Below, in pieces: positions 14,502 to 23,244 of a stretch of DNA of 31,644 nucleotides; the stretch's first letter is position 1; every line of letters starts with the position of its first letter. Origin of the DNA: an uncultured Spartobacteria bacterium. GTDB lineage: Bacteria; Verrucomicrobiota; Verrucomicrobiia; Chthoniobacterales; Terrimicrobiaceae. The notes beneath the pieces were generated by a model. That model made no database searches and was not told the origin of the DNA. It was given only the letters and a program-made list of their open reading frames with translations. The position numbers and the translations under genes are program-made. The DNA lies in contig CALCJD010000123.1 in the NCBI GenBank assembly GCA_937960895.1, positions 1 to 31,644 of the forward strand. The letters are read 5' to 3'.

Positions 14502-16477
14502 TCCCGGCCGGCCTTGCGGCGGAGGCGGAAGATGTGGGCGGGACGGGTGTGGGGGTTGAGAGAGATGAAATTGCGCGAACCGGTCCAGAAAAATTTCTCG
14601 CCGGTGAGCAAGTCCTCCACCTGGTAGGTTTCGGTCTCCCCGATGCCGAACTCCTGCAGCGGCACGTGCACGAAGGCGGTCTGCGGATACACCGGATCGA
14701 CCGTGATGGCGCAGAGGATGACGTTGTCCTGGGCGGCGGTCGCCTTGCTGAAAAAGAGGATATTGTCGTTTTCCGCGGGGTGAAACCGCAGATTCGTGTA
14801 CTCCTGGAGCGCGCGGTTGGCGCGGCGGACGGCGTTGAGCCGCGCGATGTAATCCTTGATGTTTCCGGGCGCGTTCCAGTCGCGACCCTTGAACTGGTAT
14901 TTTTCGGAATCGAGGTATTCCTCCTTGCCGGGGATGGCGGCATTTTCGCAGAGCTCGAAGCCGCTGTAGATGCCGTACACCGGCGAAAGGGTGGCGGCGA
15001 GGGCGGCCCGGATGAGGAAGCCCGGCCGGCCGCTCTGCTGCAGGAACCAGGGCAGGATGTCCGGGGTGTTGGTGAAGAAGTTCGCCCGGAAATAATCCTT
15101 CATCTCCGTCTGCGTCAGCTCGGTGAGGTATTCCGTGAGCTCGTATTTCGTGTTGCGCCAGGTGAAGTAGGTGTAACTCTGGGTGAAACCGGCCTTGGCC
15201 AACACCTGCATCATTTTGGGCCGCGTGAACGCCTCGCTGAGGAAAATCGCATCCGGAAACTCCCCGTGGATCTCGGCGATGAGCCACTCCCAGAAGGAGA
15301 CCGGTTTGGTGTGCGGATTGTCGACGCGGAAAATGCGCACCCCCTGCCGGCACCAGAAGGCAATCACGTCGCGCATCTCGGCCCAGAGGTTTTTCCAGTC
15401 GGGATTGTGGAAGTTCAGCGGATAAACATCCTCGTATTTCTTGGGGGGATTCTCGGCGTATTTGATCGTACCGTCCGGCCGCTTGAAAAACCACTCCGGA
15501 TGATCCTCCACATAGGGGTGGTCCGGCGAGCAGTTGATGGCAAAGTCGATCGCCACCTCCATGCCGCGGGCCTTGATTTCTCCGACCAGCCAGCGGAAGT
15601 CCTCCAGCGTGCCGAGTTCCGGGGCGACATCCTTGTGTCCGCCGCCGTTGACACCCTGGCGGCGGTTGCCGATGGCGTAGGGCACCCCGGGGTCGCCGGG
15701 TTCGCATTTCAGCGAATTGTTCCGTCCCTTCCGGTTGGTCTCGCCGATGGGGTGAATGGGCGGAAAATAAATGACATCAAATCCCATCGCCTTCGCGTCC
15801 TCCACGCGTTCGAGGCAGTCCCGAAACGTGGATCCGCCGTCCGCCTTGCCTTCGGCGGAGCGGGGGAAAAACTCATACCACGAGGCGAACACGGCACGCT
15901 CGCGGTCGACCCAAAGCGGCAGGGCGGGTGCGTATTCGGTGGAAAGCGAGCGGTCGGTCCAGACCGTCATGAGAGCGGTCAGAAGGGGATCGGCGGCCAG
16001 CCGGCTGGTTGTCTCGGCGTCGGCCTCCTGCAGGCGGGCGGCAAAGGCCTTCAGTTTTCTGGCGTCCGGATTTTTGCCCGCCCGGGCCGCCGCCTGCGTG
16101 ACCAGCGCCGCGCCCTCAAGGGCCTCGCTGCGCAGGTCGCGCAGGCCGCCCTCGAATTTCTTGCGAATCTCCTCCTGCCAGGATTTGAAGGTGTCCCCCC
16201 AGGCCTCAATCGTGTATTCCCAGGGGCCGATTTCGGTGACGGAAAAAACGCCGCGCCAGCGGTCGTTGACCAACGGGGTCATGGGCGTCTCGTGCCAGGC
16301 GGACTTCCCCTTTTTCCGCCATTTGAGCACGGCCGAAACCACGTCGTGCCCCTCCTTGAAGATGTCGGCTTCGACGACGAGATCCTGGCCTTCGGCGCGC
16401 TTGACGGCATAACGGCCGTGGTCGAGCTGCGGGGTGATGTTCTGAATGATGACAGTCTCGGCGTCGCTAAGGGTCAT
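14477..16477 (-). CDS. glgE: Alpha-1,4-glucan:maltose-1-phosphate maltosyltransferase GlgE
   Basis: A 666-residue GH13_3 enzyme that transfers maltosyl units from alpha-maltose-1-phosphate onto alpha-glucan chains. Landmarks: RAVFASWYEFFPRS (domain A start), YFPPIHPIGETNRKGRNN, GGHKDVAPELGT, RIFRVDNPHTKPVSFWEWL with nucleophile Asp386, and IFLSEAFTRPKMM with acid/base Glu415. The 29-residue Asp-Glu spacing equals that of the Streptomyces enzyme. SYTYFTWRNTKYELTEY and TPDILPWFLQ are further GlgE-specific blocks. The ATG overlaps the stop of the kinase gene as ATGA, so both are made in step. No TreS or Pep2 gene is in the window. Confidence 0.96.
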   Translation of the reverse strand: MTLSDAETVIIQNITPQLDHGRYAVKRAEGQDLVVEADIFKEGHDVVSAVLKWRKKGKSAWHETPMTPLVNDRWRGVFSVTEIGPWEYTIEAWGDTFKSWQEEIRKKFEGGLRDLRSEALEGAALVTQAAARAGKNPDARKLKAFAARLQEADAETTSRLAADPLLTALMTVWTDRSLSTEYAPALPLWVDRERAVFASWYEFFPRSAEGKADGGSTFRDCLERVEDAKAMGFDVIYFPPIHPIGETNRKGRNNSLKCEPGDPGVPYAIGNRRQGVNGGGHKDVAPELGTLEDFRWLVGEIKARGMEVAIDFAINCSPDHPYVEDHPEWFFKRPDGTIKYAENPPKKYEDVYPLNFHNPDWKNLWAEMRDVIAFWCRQGVRIFRVDNPHTKPVSFWEWLIAEIHGEFPDAIFLSEAFTRPKMMQVLAKAGFTQSYTYFTWRNTKYELTEYLTELTQTEMKDYFRANFFTNTPDILPWFLQQSGRPGFLIRAALAATLSPVYGIYSGFELCENAAIPGKEEYLDSEKYQFKGRDWNAPGNIKDYIARLNAVRRANRALQEYTNLRFHPAENDNILFFSKATAAQDNVILCAITVDPVYPQTAFVHVPLQEFGIGETETYQVEDLLTGEKFFWTGSRNFISLNPHTRPAHIFRLRRKAGRDQGEDVFV

Positions 16478-17463
16478 GGCAAAGAGTCGAGCAGGGTGAC
16501 AAATTCATCGAGGCCGTCGATGCGGGCGGCCACTTCGCGCAGGGAACGGCGGGCGGCGGGAATGTGCGCCAGGAAATCCGTGCGGCCCTTCTGGATCCCG
16601 AGGAAACCATAGGCGCCCAGGGCCTGCATGAGGCGCTGCAGCGCGCAGAGGTGAAAGACGGCGTCGAAATCCTCCGCGATCTCCATGCCGGCCCGGCGGG
16701 CGATGCGCTTGTAGAATTCCAGCAGGGTCTGACGCTCGTCGTCGTGGAGGGTCACGTAGGGATCGTACAGCAACGAGGCCAGGTCGTATTGGGGCAGTCC
16801 GGGCCGCATGCCCTGAAAATCGATGAGCCAGGCCTGTCCGTCGCGGACGAGGATGTTTTGCGACTGGAAATCCCGGTGCACGAGCACACGCGGCAGCGAG
16901 GCCAGATGACGGGCGATGTTGTGAAACACCGGCAGGTCGGCGTAGCGCCGGACGGCGGGTTCCCCGAGTCCGAAATGGGCCCGCAGGCAGTTTTCAAAAA
17001 AGTATCCCTGCTCCCACAGGTAAAGCTGGTCGCTGAATTCGCGCTCCAGGCGCAGTTGCGATCCCCCCAGCCGCCGGGTGGCCGCGGTGTGCATTTTGCA
17101 GACTTCGACGAGGGAGGATTCGTACAACGGCCGGCGCACCCCCCACGGCTCCTGACGAAAGGCCCAGAGATCCTTCTCGCCGAGGTCCTGCATCCAGATG
17201 AGGCCCTCCTCGGGATCGTGGAAGTAGATTTTCGGAACGTTCACGCCGGCGGCGGCCAGAAAGAGCGCAATGTCCACATAGTGGCGGTTCTCCTCCTTCT
17301 GGCCGGAGTATTTCACCACGATCATCGACTGACCGTTTCCCGCCTGAATGCGATAGAAGCGGCGCCCGGATCCGCCTTTTTCCAAGGGCGAAACATGGAA
17401 ATCCTCCCGCGCGTAATCGGGAAAGCGTTCAATGATCTGATCGATGACGGTACGCGGCAGCAT
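16474..17463 (-). CDS. AmgK-like sugar kinase (aminoglycoside phosphotransferase fold)
   Basis: A 329-residue kinase. A glycine-rich start GGSGRRFYRI, the lysine strand MIVVKYSG, catalytic loop VLVHRDFQSQNIL (H-x-D-x-x-x-x-N) and metal site WLIDFQGMRPGLPQYDLASLLYDP show the APH fold. The pattern ENRHYVDIALFLAAAGVNVPKI and LIWMQDLGEKDLW is close to AmgK, which phosphorylates MurNAc/GlcNAc at the anomeric carbon in peptidoglycan recycling. The start at 17463 has a GGGA box 7 bases upstream; a GTG at 17484 is a weaker option. It follows a nucleotidyltransferase gene, as amgK pairs with murU, but it is translationally coupled to glgE, so maltose or another sugar as substrate must also be considered. 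Confidence 0.85.
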   Translation of the reverse strand: MLPRTVIDQIIERFPDYAREDFHVSPLEKGGSGRRFYRIQAGNGQSMIVVKYSGQKEENRHYVDIALFLAAAGVNVPKIYFHDPEEGLIWMQDLGEKDLWAFRQEPWGVRRPLYESSLVEVCKMHTAATRRLGGSQLRLEREFSDQLYLWEQGYFFENCLRAHFGLGEPAVRRYADLPVFHNIARHLASLPRVLVHRDFQSQNILVRDGQAWLIDFQGMRPGLPQYDLASLLYDPYVTLHDDERQTLLEFYKRIARRAGMEIAEDFDAVFHLCALQRLMQALGAYGFLGIQKGRTDFLAHIPAARRSLREVAARIDGLDEFVTLLDSLP

Positions 17464-17578
17464 GAAGAGATCCCTACAGGACACTAATTGGGCCGGATGT
17501 TCAACAGAACAAGCGGGGTCCGCTCGACGCCGCCGGCCCGGATCCGCAGGGTGAAGGTCCGTGGTTCATTGTTCCCGT

Positions 17579-18553
17579 TCAGAAGTCGGCGTCGCGGTGA
17601 CACCCCCCGACGAACCGACCGTCCCGGACAATACAGCCCTCGAGTTGCGCGCGGGAAGCGATTTTCGCGTTTTCCCAAATCACGCAGTTCCTGAGCCGAG
17701 CCCCCTCCCCGATCTCGGCGCCGGGGCCGACGGCCACCGCCCCCTCCAGGAGGGCCCCCGGGGCCACGGACGCCGTCGGATCCACGGCCACCGGCCAGGG
17801 GCGGTCAAGGGCATAGGACAGCCGCCGGCCCCGGCACAGGAAAAGATCATGAGCCTCGAGATACGACGCCCGCGTGCCGAGGTCGAACCAGAGGCCGTCG
17901 TCCAACACCACTCCCCCGACCCCCGCCCCCTTTCGAATCAGATCGAGGAACACCGGGACGATGGAAAAAATCCGCCGAGCGGGCATGTGGGCGAAAATTT
18001 CCGGCGAGAGCACATACACCCCCGTGAAGACGAAGGCGGGTTCGTTCCGGCCGCCGATCGTCCGCCGGATATCCGTCACCCGGCCCGTTGCCGGATCGTA
18101 CTGCACCTGCTGCGGACCTCCGGAACTTCGCAGACCGAGCGTGGCCGCCCGACCGGAGGCAAGGTGCGCCTCCACGAGGCGGGCCAGGGGCAGGTCGGCG
18201 AGGACGTCCCCATTGTGGACCAGGAACGGTTCATTTCCCACGAGATCCCGGATGTTGCCGATGCCCCCTCCCGTATCCAGCAACTCCGGCTCGTGACGGA
18301 AAACCACCTCGCAACCCCGATACTCCGCGCGTCCGTTTTTCCCGTTCAGGATGGCGTCGTACGTCTGCGGACGGTGATGGGTGTTCACCACAAAGCGCCG
18401 CACGCCGACGGCATGCAGGTGGTCAAACGCAAAGGTGATCAGCGGCTTGTGAACAAGGGGAACCAGCGGCTTCGGACGTTCCTCCGTCAGAGGCCGCAGC
18501 CGGGTGCCCAGGCCCGCCCCGAGGACGAAGGCCGTCCCAATGGTCACGGCCAC
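17579..18553 (-). CDS. NDP-sugar pyrophosphorylase (nucleotidyltransferase)
   Basis: A 324-residue enzyme joining a sugar-1-phosphate to an NTP. AFVLGAGLGTRLRPLTEERPKP is the signature G-x-G-T-R-x-R-P-L-T...K-P loop, HNGDVLAD carries the metal-binding Asp, and LLDTGGGIGNIRDL lies in the sugar site. The C-terminal 80 residues contain hexapeptide turns (PTASVAPGALLEGAVAVGPG, ARLRNCVIWENAKIAS) of a left-handed beta-helix, which MurU lacks; this domain is typical of GMPP- and GlgC-like proteins. The start is GTG at 18553, 3 bases after the FG-GAP stop; a GTG two codons later is equally possible. Between this gene and the kinase lie 115 non-coding bases. Substrate unknown; the adjacent anomeric kinase would supply it. 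Confidence 0.88.
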   Translation of the reverse strand: MAVTIGTAFVLGAGLGTRLRPLTEERPKPLVPLVHKPLITFAFDHLHAVGVRRFVVNTHHRPQTYDAILNGKNGRAEYRGCEVVFRHEPELLDTGGGIGNIRDLVGNEPFLVHNGDVLADLPLARLVEAHLASGRAATLGLRSSGGPQQVQYDPATGRVTDIRRTIGGRNEPAFVFTGVYVLSPEIFAHMPARRIFSIVPVFLDLIRKGAGVGGVVLDDGLWFDLGTRASYLEAHDLFLCRGRRLSYALDRPWPVAVDPTASVAPGALLEGAVAVGPGAEIGEGARLRNCVIWENAKIASRAQLEGCIVRDGRFVGGCHRDADF

Positions 18554-18556
18554 GCG

Positions 18557-20380
18557 TTACGGGCGCTCGACAAGCTTGAAGTCGTCGAAATAGGCGACTC
18601 CGTCATTCGGCATCGTGAAGCTGATATCGATCAGCGCCGTGCTGGTTTCCTTCAGATCCTGCAGCTCCTTGTGGCGCAGGACGACCTTGAAATCCTTCCG
18701 CACCTCGACCCAGTTCGGGCTGCCGGAGAACTTGATCGTCTCAAAGTTTTCCTCGTGCACCTCATTGCGGCGCATGTCGACGGCTCCACGGTCGAGGACC
18801 GTCACCCGCGCCTCGCTGAGTTTCTTGAAACCCCTCCAGCCAATGAATGCCTGACCATCGCTGAACTTGCCCTTCACCTTGAAGGTGAGGGTGTAGTTGG
18901 TGTTGACCTTCAGGCGGAAGCGGTTCAACTGGCGGAAATTGAAGTACCGGGCGGGAGCGCCAAACATCTGCCGCTCCGCATCATGCCAGAACGAGGGCTG
19001 CTTAAACGTCCAGCCGGGGAAGGCCGGCGTGTAGGTGGTGGGCGGTGGCATGACCTTGTTGGGAGACGGCATGTAACCCGCCTTGAGCACGGCCTTGCCT
19101 TCCGTGGGGTTGGCGTCCTTGTCATCGTCCGCCTTGACCACGGAGATGTAGCCGTAGAAATTGCCGCGCTTCAGCCCGTAGTCGACATCCCAACCCGAGG
19201 GCATCAGGAACGGCGGGGTGCCGGCCTCTCCCTTGAGTTCCACCGGGGCGGAAAATTTCGGTTCCGTCTTGGTTCCGACATTCATGGCGATGGCCACGCG
19301 CCCGTTGGTCTTGCCGACCACGAGGTCAAAAAGTCCGTCCCCGTTGAGGTCGCCGGTCGAAACCGTGCAGATGCCGCTGAAGGACAGCGGGCTGCTGCCG
19401 CTCGCCGAACTGATGAACGACGCAAACGGCAATTCCGCCGGGGCCTGGCCCATCTTCATGGGCTCGCCCTTGTTGAGATAAACCGCGATTTTTCCGGACC
19501 GTTCCGCCACCAGCAGATCGGGATGTCCGTCGCCATTGTAATCAACAACCGTGGGGGTGAGCTGTTCGAGCCCGTCGCCGTAGGCGATGACATACCGATT
19601 GTTCTCGTCAAAGACCGGTTTCGCGCCGGAGCCCTGATTGATGAGGAGGTGGATGTTGTTGGCGGAATAGGACCCCTCACCCAAGATCAGATCCTCCTTG
19701 CCGTCGCGGTTCCAGTCCCACGTCGCCGGGGCAAAAACATTTCCCCACTTCTTGTTGGAATCCTTCATCGTGGGGATGGTCGCCCTTCCAATGTCCGCCG
19801 GCTGTCTGAAGTCGGGACGCTGGACGGAACCGGCATTGGGAATGAGCAGGATTTCGCCGATGTAATTGCCGATGATCAGATCCTTCTTGCCGCTGCGAAG
19901 GATATCCGTCGGAAAGAGCCGGGTGGCCATGCGGGCGTGGTCCGCGGCCCCTTGGGCTCCTTCCAAAATCGGATCCTTGGGATCCGTGCGGCTGAGGAAA
20001 ATCCCCCCCAGGTCACCCACGGTGAACTTGGGCTCGGTGGGCGTTCCGCTGTTGAAGAAAATACGCAGATAGCTCAGCGGATCCATGGTGACGATGTCCG
20101 GCAGCTTGTCGCCGTTCATGTCCGCCACGGCCACGGAAATGGGCATGGAGGTTTCGCTGATGGCTCCGCTGGCGGTCAACACGGGAACCGCCCCCCGCTC
20201 TCCGGCCAGGAAACCGGCCTTGTCCACCCCATCCCAGAGATTTTCCCGCTGGAAGGAGGACTCAAATCCCCCGTTGCTGATGAGATTCTTGGGAGCCGCC
20301 GGCGCGGGAGCCTGGGCATGGAGGGACGTGGCGGTAAGGCTCGCAACCAGGCCGGCTATCAAATTGGGGGAGATGCGCAT
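18557..20380 (-). CDS. Exported FG-GAP/VCBS repeat protein with C-terminal jelly-roll-like domain
   Basis: A 607-residue protein with a signal peptide (MRISPNLIAGLVASLTATSLHA, cleavage likely after AQA). LISNGGFES follows, a common opening of carbohydrate-binding-like modules. At least four calcium-binding FG-GAP turns are visible: VADMNGDKLPDIV, WDWNRDGKEDLI, VDYNGDGHPDLLV and GDLNGDGLFDLVV, indicating a seven-bladed beta-propeller. From about residue 430 a beta-rich module ends in ISFTMPNDGVAYFDDFKLV, typical of a CBM-like jelly roll. It is expected in the periplasm or outside the cell, binding glycans or proteins; no enzymatic motif was seen. It sits between a membrane-protein gene and a cytosolic sugar-nucleotide gene. 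Confidence 0.85.
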   Translation of the reverse strand: MRISPNLIAGLVASLTATSLHAQAPAPAAPKNLISNGGFESSFQRENLWDGVDKAGFLAGERGAVPVLTASGAISETSMPISVAVADMNGDKLPDIVTMDPLSYLRIFFNSGTPTEPKFTVGDLGGIFLSRTDPKDPILEGAQGAADHARMATRLFPTDILRSGKKDLIIGNYIGEILLIPNAGSVQRPDFRQPADIGRATIPTMKDSNKKWGNVFAPATWDWNRDGKEDLILGEGSYSANNIHLLINQGSGAKPVFDENNRYVIAYGDGLEQLTPTVVDYNGDGHPDLLVAERSGKIAVYLNKGEPMKMGQAPAELPFASFISSASGSSPLSFSGICTVSTGDLNGDGLFDLVVGKTNGRVAIAMNVGTKTEPKFSAPVELKGEAGTPPFLMPSGWDVDYGLKRGNFYGYISVVKADDDKDANPTEGKAVLKAGYMPSPNKVMPPPTTYTPAFPGWTFKQPSFWHDAERQMFGAPARYFNFRQLNRFRLKVNTNYTLTFKVKGKFSDGQAFIGWRGFKKLSEARVTVLDRGAVDMRRNEVHEENFETIKFSGSPNWVEVRKDFKVVLRHKELQDLKETSTALIDISFTMPNDGVAYFDDFKLVERP

Positions 20381-20464
20381 GTCTGTCTCAAATACGGGCT
20401 GAAATTCAGGATGTTAAATAGAAGCCCGTTTCCCGGGGCCGGACAAGAGGAAACCTGATGCCCT

Positions 20465-20497
20465 GAATAAAAATCTCGCCCCCCGGTCCGGCGCCGC
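20465..20497 (-). terminator. Possible intrinsic terminator upstream of the FG-GAP gene
   Basis: On the minus strand a GC-rich segment with CGCC/GGCG-type pairing (GGCGCCGGACCGGGGGGCG) is followed by AGATTTTTATT. It lies just past the stop of the four- to six-segment membrane protein and before the FG-GAP gene, within a 146-base gap. This suggests that the permease/membrane-protein pair and the FG-GAP/sugar-nucleotide/GlgE genes are separate transcripts. The fold is imperfect. Confidence 0.4.
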
Positions 20498-20526
20498 TTT
20501 CGCTCCATTTTCCGCTCCGGTTTTCC

Positions 20527-21492
20527 TCACGCCGCCCGAAAATAACGCCGGATATACAGAAGAAATCCCAGCACCGGCAGAATCCAGAGCAGAATCCCCC
20601 AGGTGACAAACGCCTGCGGGAGCGCATAGGGCTCCATCGCGGCAATCTGCGCGGGGGAATACCCCATGAGGGTATACAGTTCCGAAAGGTTGTGGCGGGA
20701 ATAGGTGAGAATCGACGAAATGGTGAACCCGACCATCGAAACCACCACAATCCACCAAGCCAAAATGTCACACCGGTACAGCCGCCAGGCCGCCCAGAAC
20801 CAGAGCAGGGCCAAGCCGAGGCAAACCGCGGCGGCGGGAAAACCGGCCAAGAGAAACCCGAACAGGGGAACCACCGCCGTTCCCGCCACCATCGTAAAGA
20901 GCAGGCCGAAAGCCAACAGGGCGGTCCACAAGCTGACGCCCAGAACCGGCAGCGGGCAGCGATCCGTCCATCGCACCACCGGATCCCGGTGTTCACAGGT
21001 GGCACGAACGTTTTTCCCCGAATAAAAAAAGGCCCAGATCGCCGGGATGAGCACAAAAACGATCCCGGTGAATCCGGTGATGATCGTCGTGATGACTCCC
21101 AGCGTGGCAGGATCGATTTTTGCTTCCCCCGGAAGATCCCCGGAGAACGCGCTCGGGAGAACGAGCACCACCGCAATCAGGGACCCGATGCCCATCAGCA
21201 GCCATCCCCCGGAAAGGATCACCAGCAGCGCACGCGCCCAGCGGCGTGCCCGAATCGAGCCGATGCCCAGCCAGACAAAGGCCACCGCAAGCGCTCCGTA
21301 AAGGACCACCCCGGGAATCAGGCTTCGCGGATTCGCCAGCGACGGGTCCCGGGCGACCAGGGCCTGACTGGAAAGCATCAGGACGACAAAAAGCGCACAG
21401 AGCGCCCCCATCAGAATGGTCAGGATTCCGAAGACCAGCAACCCGGTCGAACGGTCCTGATGGGAGACGGATGGGGCGGGCGAATCATTCAT
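20527..21492 (-). CDS. Polytopic membrane protein of unknown function
   Basis: A 321-residue protein with about seven to eight hydrophobic segments (for example near 17-42, 60-80, 87-113, 130-155, 183-215, 218-240, 244-262 and 294-313). A short soluble loop, EHRDPVVRWTDRCPLP, lies in the middle and includes CEHRDP, a phrase recurrent in bacterial inner-membrane proteins of unknown role. No transporter or enzyme motif is recognised. The ATG overlaps the end of the permease gene by 8 bases, so the two are co-translated, and it may be an accessory to that transporter. Confidence 0.75.
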   Translation of the reverse strand: MNDSPAPSVSHQDRSTGLLVFGILTILMGALCALFVVLMLSSQALVARDPSLANPRSLIPGVVLYGALAVAFVWLGIGSIRARRWARALLVILSGGWLLMGIGSLIAVVLVLPSAFSGDLPGEAKIDPATLGVITTIITGFTGIVFVLIPAIWAFFYSGKNVRATCEHRDPVVRWTDRCPLPVLGVSLWTALLAFGLLFTMVAGTAVVPLFGFLLAGFPAAAVCLGLALLWFWAAWRLYRCDILAWWIVVVSMVGFTISSILTYSRHNLSELYTLMGYSPAQIAAMEPYALPQAFVTWGILLWILPVLGFLLYIRRYFRAA

Positions 21493-22816
21493 CGGTCACA
21501 ACGGTCTTGGGTCGCATCACAAAATAGAGAATACTGATTCCCGTCAGCAGGACGAGCGCAATGATCGGCGCCTTTGCCCCGGCGGAGGGGTCCGTGAGGC
21601 GGGAGTAAATCAGCCCCAGGCAGACCAGGGAACCCAGCACGGGCACGACCAGGGGCACTTCGAACGCCCCCTTTTCCTCCCCCTTGCGCAGCTTGAGGAC
21701 AATGAGGGAGGCATTCATGAGTCCGAAAACAAACAGAAGCAGAAGACTGGTCGCCGAGGCCAGTTGGCTGACGTCCCCGTAAAACGCCAGGATGGCCACA
21801 ATGCCGGCCAGCACCAAGATGGCCCAATGCGGGGTGTGGCGGGTGGGATGCACCGCCCCGAGAAACCGCGGCAGCAGCCCTTGGCGGGACATGCCGTAGA
21901 CCAGACGCGATCCCATGATGAAGTTCATCAACGCCGTGTTGGCCACCGCAAACAGGGTGACGGCGGTGTACAGCCCCGAAGGAACCCACGGGGCCGCCAC
22001 GCGGGTGACCTGTTCCATCGGGGCCCCCTTCGACGAGTCGGCCAGCGCCTCGAAGGGAACCACGGAAACTGCCGCCAGGCTCACCAGCACATAAACGACG
22101 GTGACACAACCCACGGCGAGAATGATGCCCCAGGGCATGGTCTGCCGGGGATTTTTCACCTCCTCCGCCAGGTTGAGCAGGTCTTCAAAACCCACGAAGG
22201 CATAAAAGGTCAGCACCGCACCGGTCATGACCATCGGCACCGTGAGCCCCCCGGACGCCTCCGGCGTCTTCAGGTAATCGACCTTTCCCAGATACGGCAC
22301 CGCCACGGCAATGATCAAAAGCAGACCGCCCACCTCGATGACCGTGCAGAAAATGTTGAACCAGATGCTCTCGCGGATGCCGCGCAAATTCACCAGCGTG
22401 AGCACGCCGATGAACGCCAGGAAAAGAACCCAAAACGGAACGCTGTTTCCGAGGAGCGGACCGCTGTTTTCCGCAAAGACGCGACTGCCTGTCGCCATGG
22501 AGGTCAGGCCGGAGGCGGTCACCGCCAGGCCCACCACATAGGAAAGAAACCGCCATCCGTAGGCCCGGTAGGTCACATAGGCCGCACCGGCGGCCTTCGG
22601 GTACCGGGAGGCCAGCGAGGCATAGGTGAGTCCGGTCAGCAGCGCCGCAATCATCGAAACCACGAAAGCCAGCCAGACGGCGTTGCCCATGAACCCGGCG
22701 GCCTTCCCGATCGTCCCGTAGATGCCGGCGCCGACCATGTCGCCCACCCCGTACATGACGAGCGCGGCCAGCCCGATGGTCCGGACCAGCTTCGCGTTTT
22801 CCTTCCCATCGCTCAT
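21485..22816 (-). CDS. APC family amino acid permease
   Basis: A 443-residue secondary transporter of the amino acid-polyamine-organocation superfamily, located in the inner membrane, with about 12 hydrophobic segments. The first helix carries the family signature VMYGVGDMVGAGIYGTIG (unwound G-x-G-I-x-G substrate/sodium region). The sixth-helix region FYAFVGFEDLLNLAEEVKNP is the F-x-G-F-[ED] hallmark followed by E-E-x-x-N-P. SRLVYGMSRQGLLPRFLG in helix 8 and the following loop also match. The substrate is unknown but probably an amino acid. It is divergent from the 128-residue protein gene, with only 26 bases between the two start codons. Confidence 0.92.
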   Translation of the reverse strand: MSDGKENAKLVRTIGLAALVMYGVGDMVGAGIYGTIGKAAGFMGNAVWLAFVVSMIAALLTGLTYASLASRYPKAAGAAYVTYRAYGWRFLSYVVGLAVTASGLTSMATGSRVFAENSGPLLGNSVPFWVLFLAFIGVLTLVNLRGIRESIWFNIFCTVIEVGGLLLIIAVAVPYLGKVDYLKTPEASGGLTVPMVMTGAVLTFYAFVGFEDLLNLAEEVKNPRQTMPWGIILAVGCVTVVYVLVSLAAVSVVPFEALADSSKGAPMEQVTRVAAPWVPSGLYTAVTLFAVANTALMNFIMGSRLVYGMSRQGLLPRFLGAVHPTRHTPHWAILVLAGIVAILAFYGDVSQLASATSLLLLFVFGLMNASLIVLKLRKGEEKGAFEVPLVVPVLGSLVCLGLIYSRLTDPSAGAKAPIIALVLLTGISILYFVMRPKTVVTDE

Positions 22817-22842
22817 GCGCCCGCTAAGTATGCGGACGAATC

Positions 22843-23229
22843 ATGAAAGGCACGGAAAAAAAACGCTCCGGACCCGTTCTTGTTCTCGGCATGGTTGTGC
22901 TCTCCGTCCTTGGCGCCGGGCTCACTTGGCGCAACTACATCGTCGATCACCCGAGCGCACAGGAGGCCCGGATTGTCGCCGCGGACGCGGTGCGGGCGGA
23001 GTTTTCCGCCGCGGTGGCCGCCCGCCTTGAGCCCGGCACCCGGGCCATCATTTCCTGCCGCGGCGTGCGCCGCACGGGTTATGTCGAAGCGCTCCCGCCC
23101 GGGGCATGTCCGACCACTGTCCGCCTGAAACTGCTCGAACCGTTCGAAAACCCTCCTCCGGACGCCCCCTGCGAGGTCACGGTGGATCTGACCGTTCCCC
23201 CGAAGTCCCTGGAGGAAAACGCGCCGTAA
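22843..23229 (+). CDS. Small membrane-anchored protein of unknown function
   Basis: A 128-residue protein with one N-terminal membrane anchor (PVLVLGMVVLSVLGAGLTW, about 10-28) after a basic MKGTEKKR start; the rest faces the periplasm. The segment AARLEPGTRAIISCRGVRRTGY followed by TVRLKLLEPF and PCEVTVDLTVPP reads like the closing beta-barrel of HlyD-type membrane fusion proteins, but coiled-coil and lipoyl parts are absent, so it is not a full adaptor. The start is divergent from the permease with 26 bases between. No partner efflux pump is nearby. Function unknown. Confidence 0.7.
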   Translation: MKGTEKKRSGPVLVLGMVVLSVLGAGLTWRNYIVDHPSAQEARIVAADAVRAEFSAAVAARLEPGTRAIISCRGVRRTGYVEALPPGACPTTVRLKLLEPFENPPPDAPCEVTVDLTVPPKSLEENAP

Positions 23230-23244
23230 GGAGGCGGGGCGGCG

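Noticed and set aside
17484..17678. 64-codon minus-strand frame in the gap between the nucleotidyltransferase and kinase genes
   Set aside because: Half of it overlaps the end of the nucleotidyltransferase in another frame and no ribosome binding site precedes it. The last 28 residues look mildly protein-like but cannot support a gene call.
17561..20458. 965-codon open frame on the plus strand across the nucleotidyltransferase and FG-GAP genes
   Set aside because: It is fully antisense to two genes with clear motifs, and its translation is a low-complexity Arg/Gly/His/Val mixture. High GC at third positions keeps the antisense frame open.
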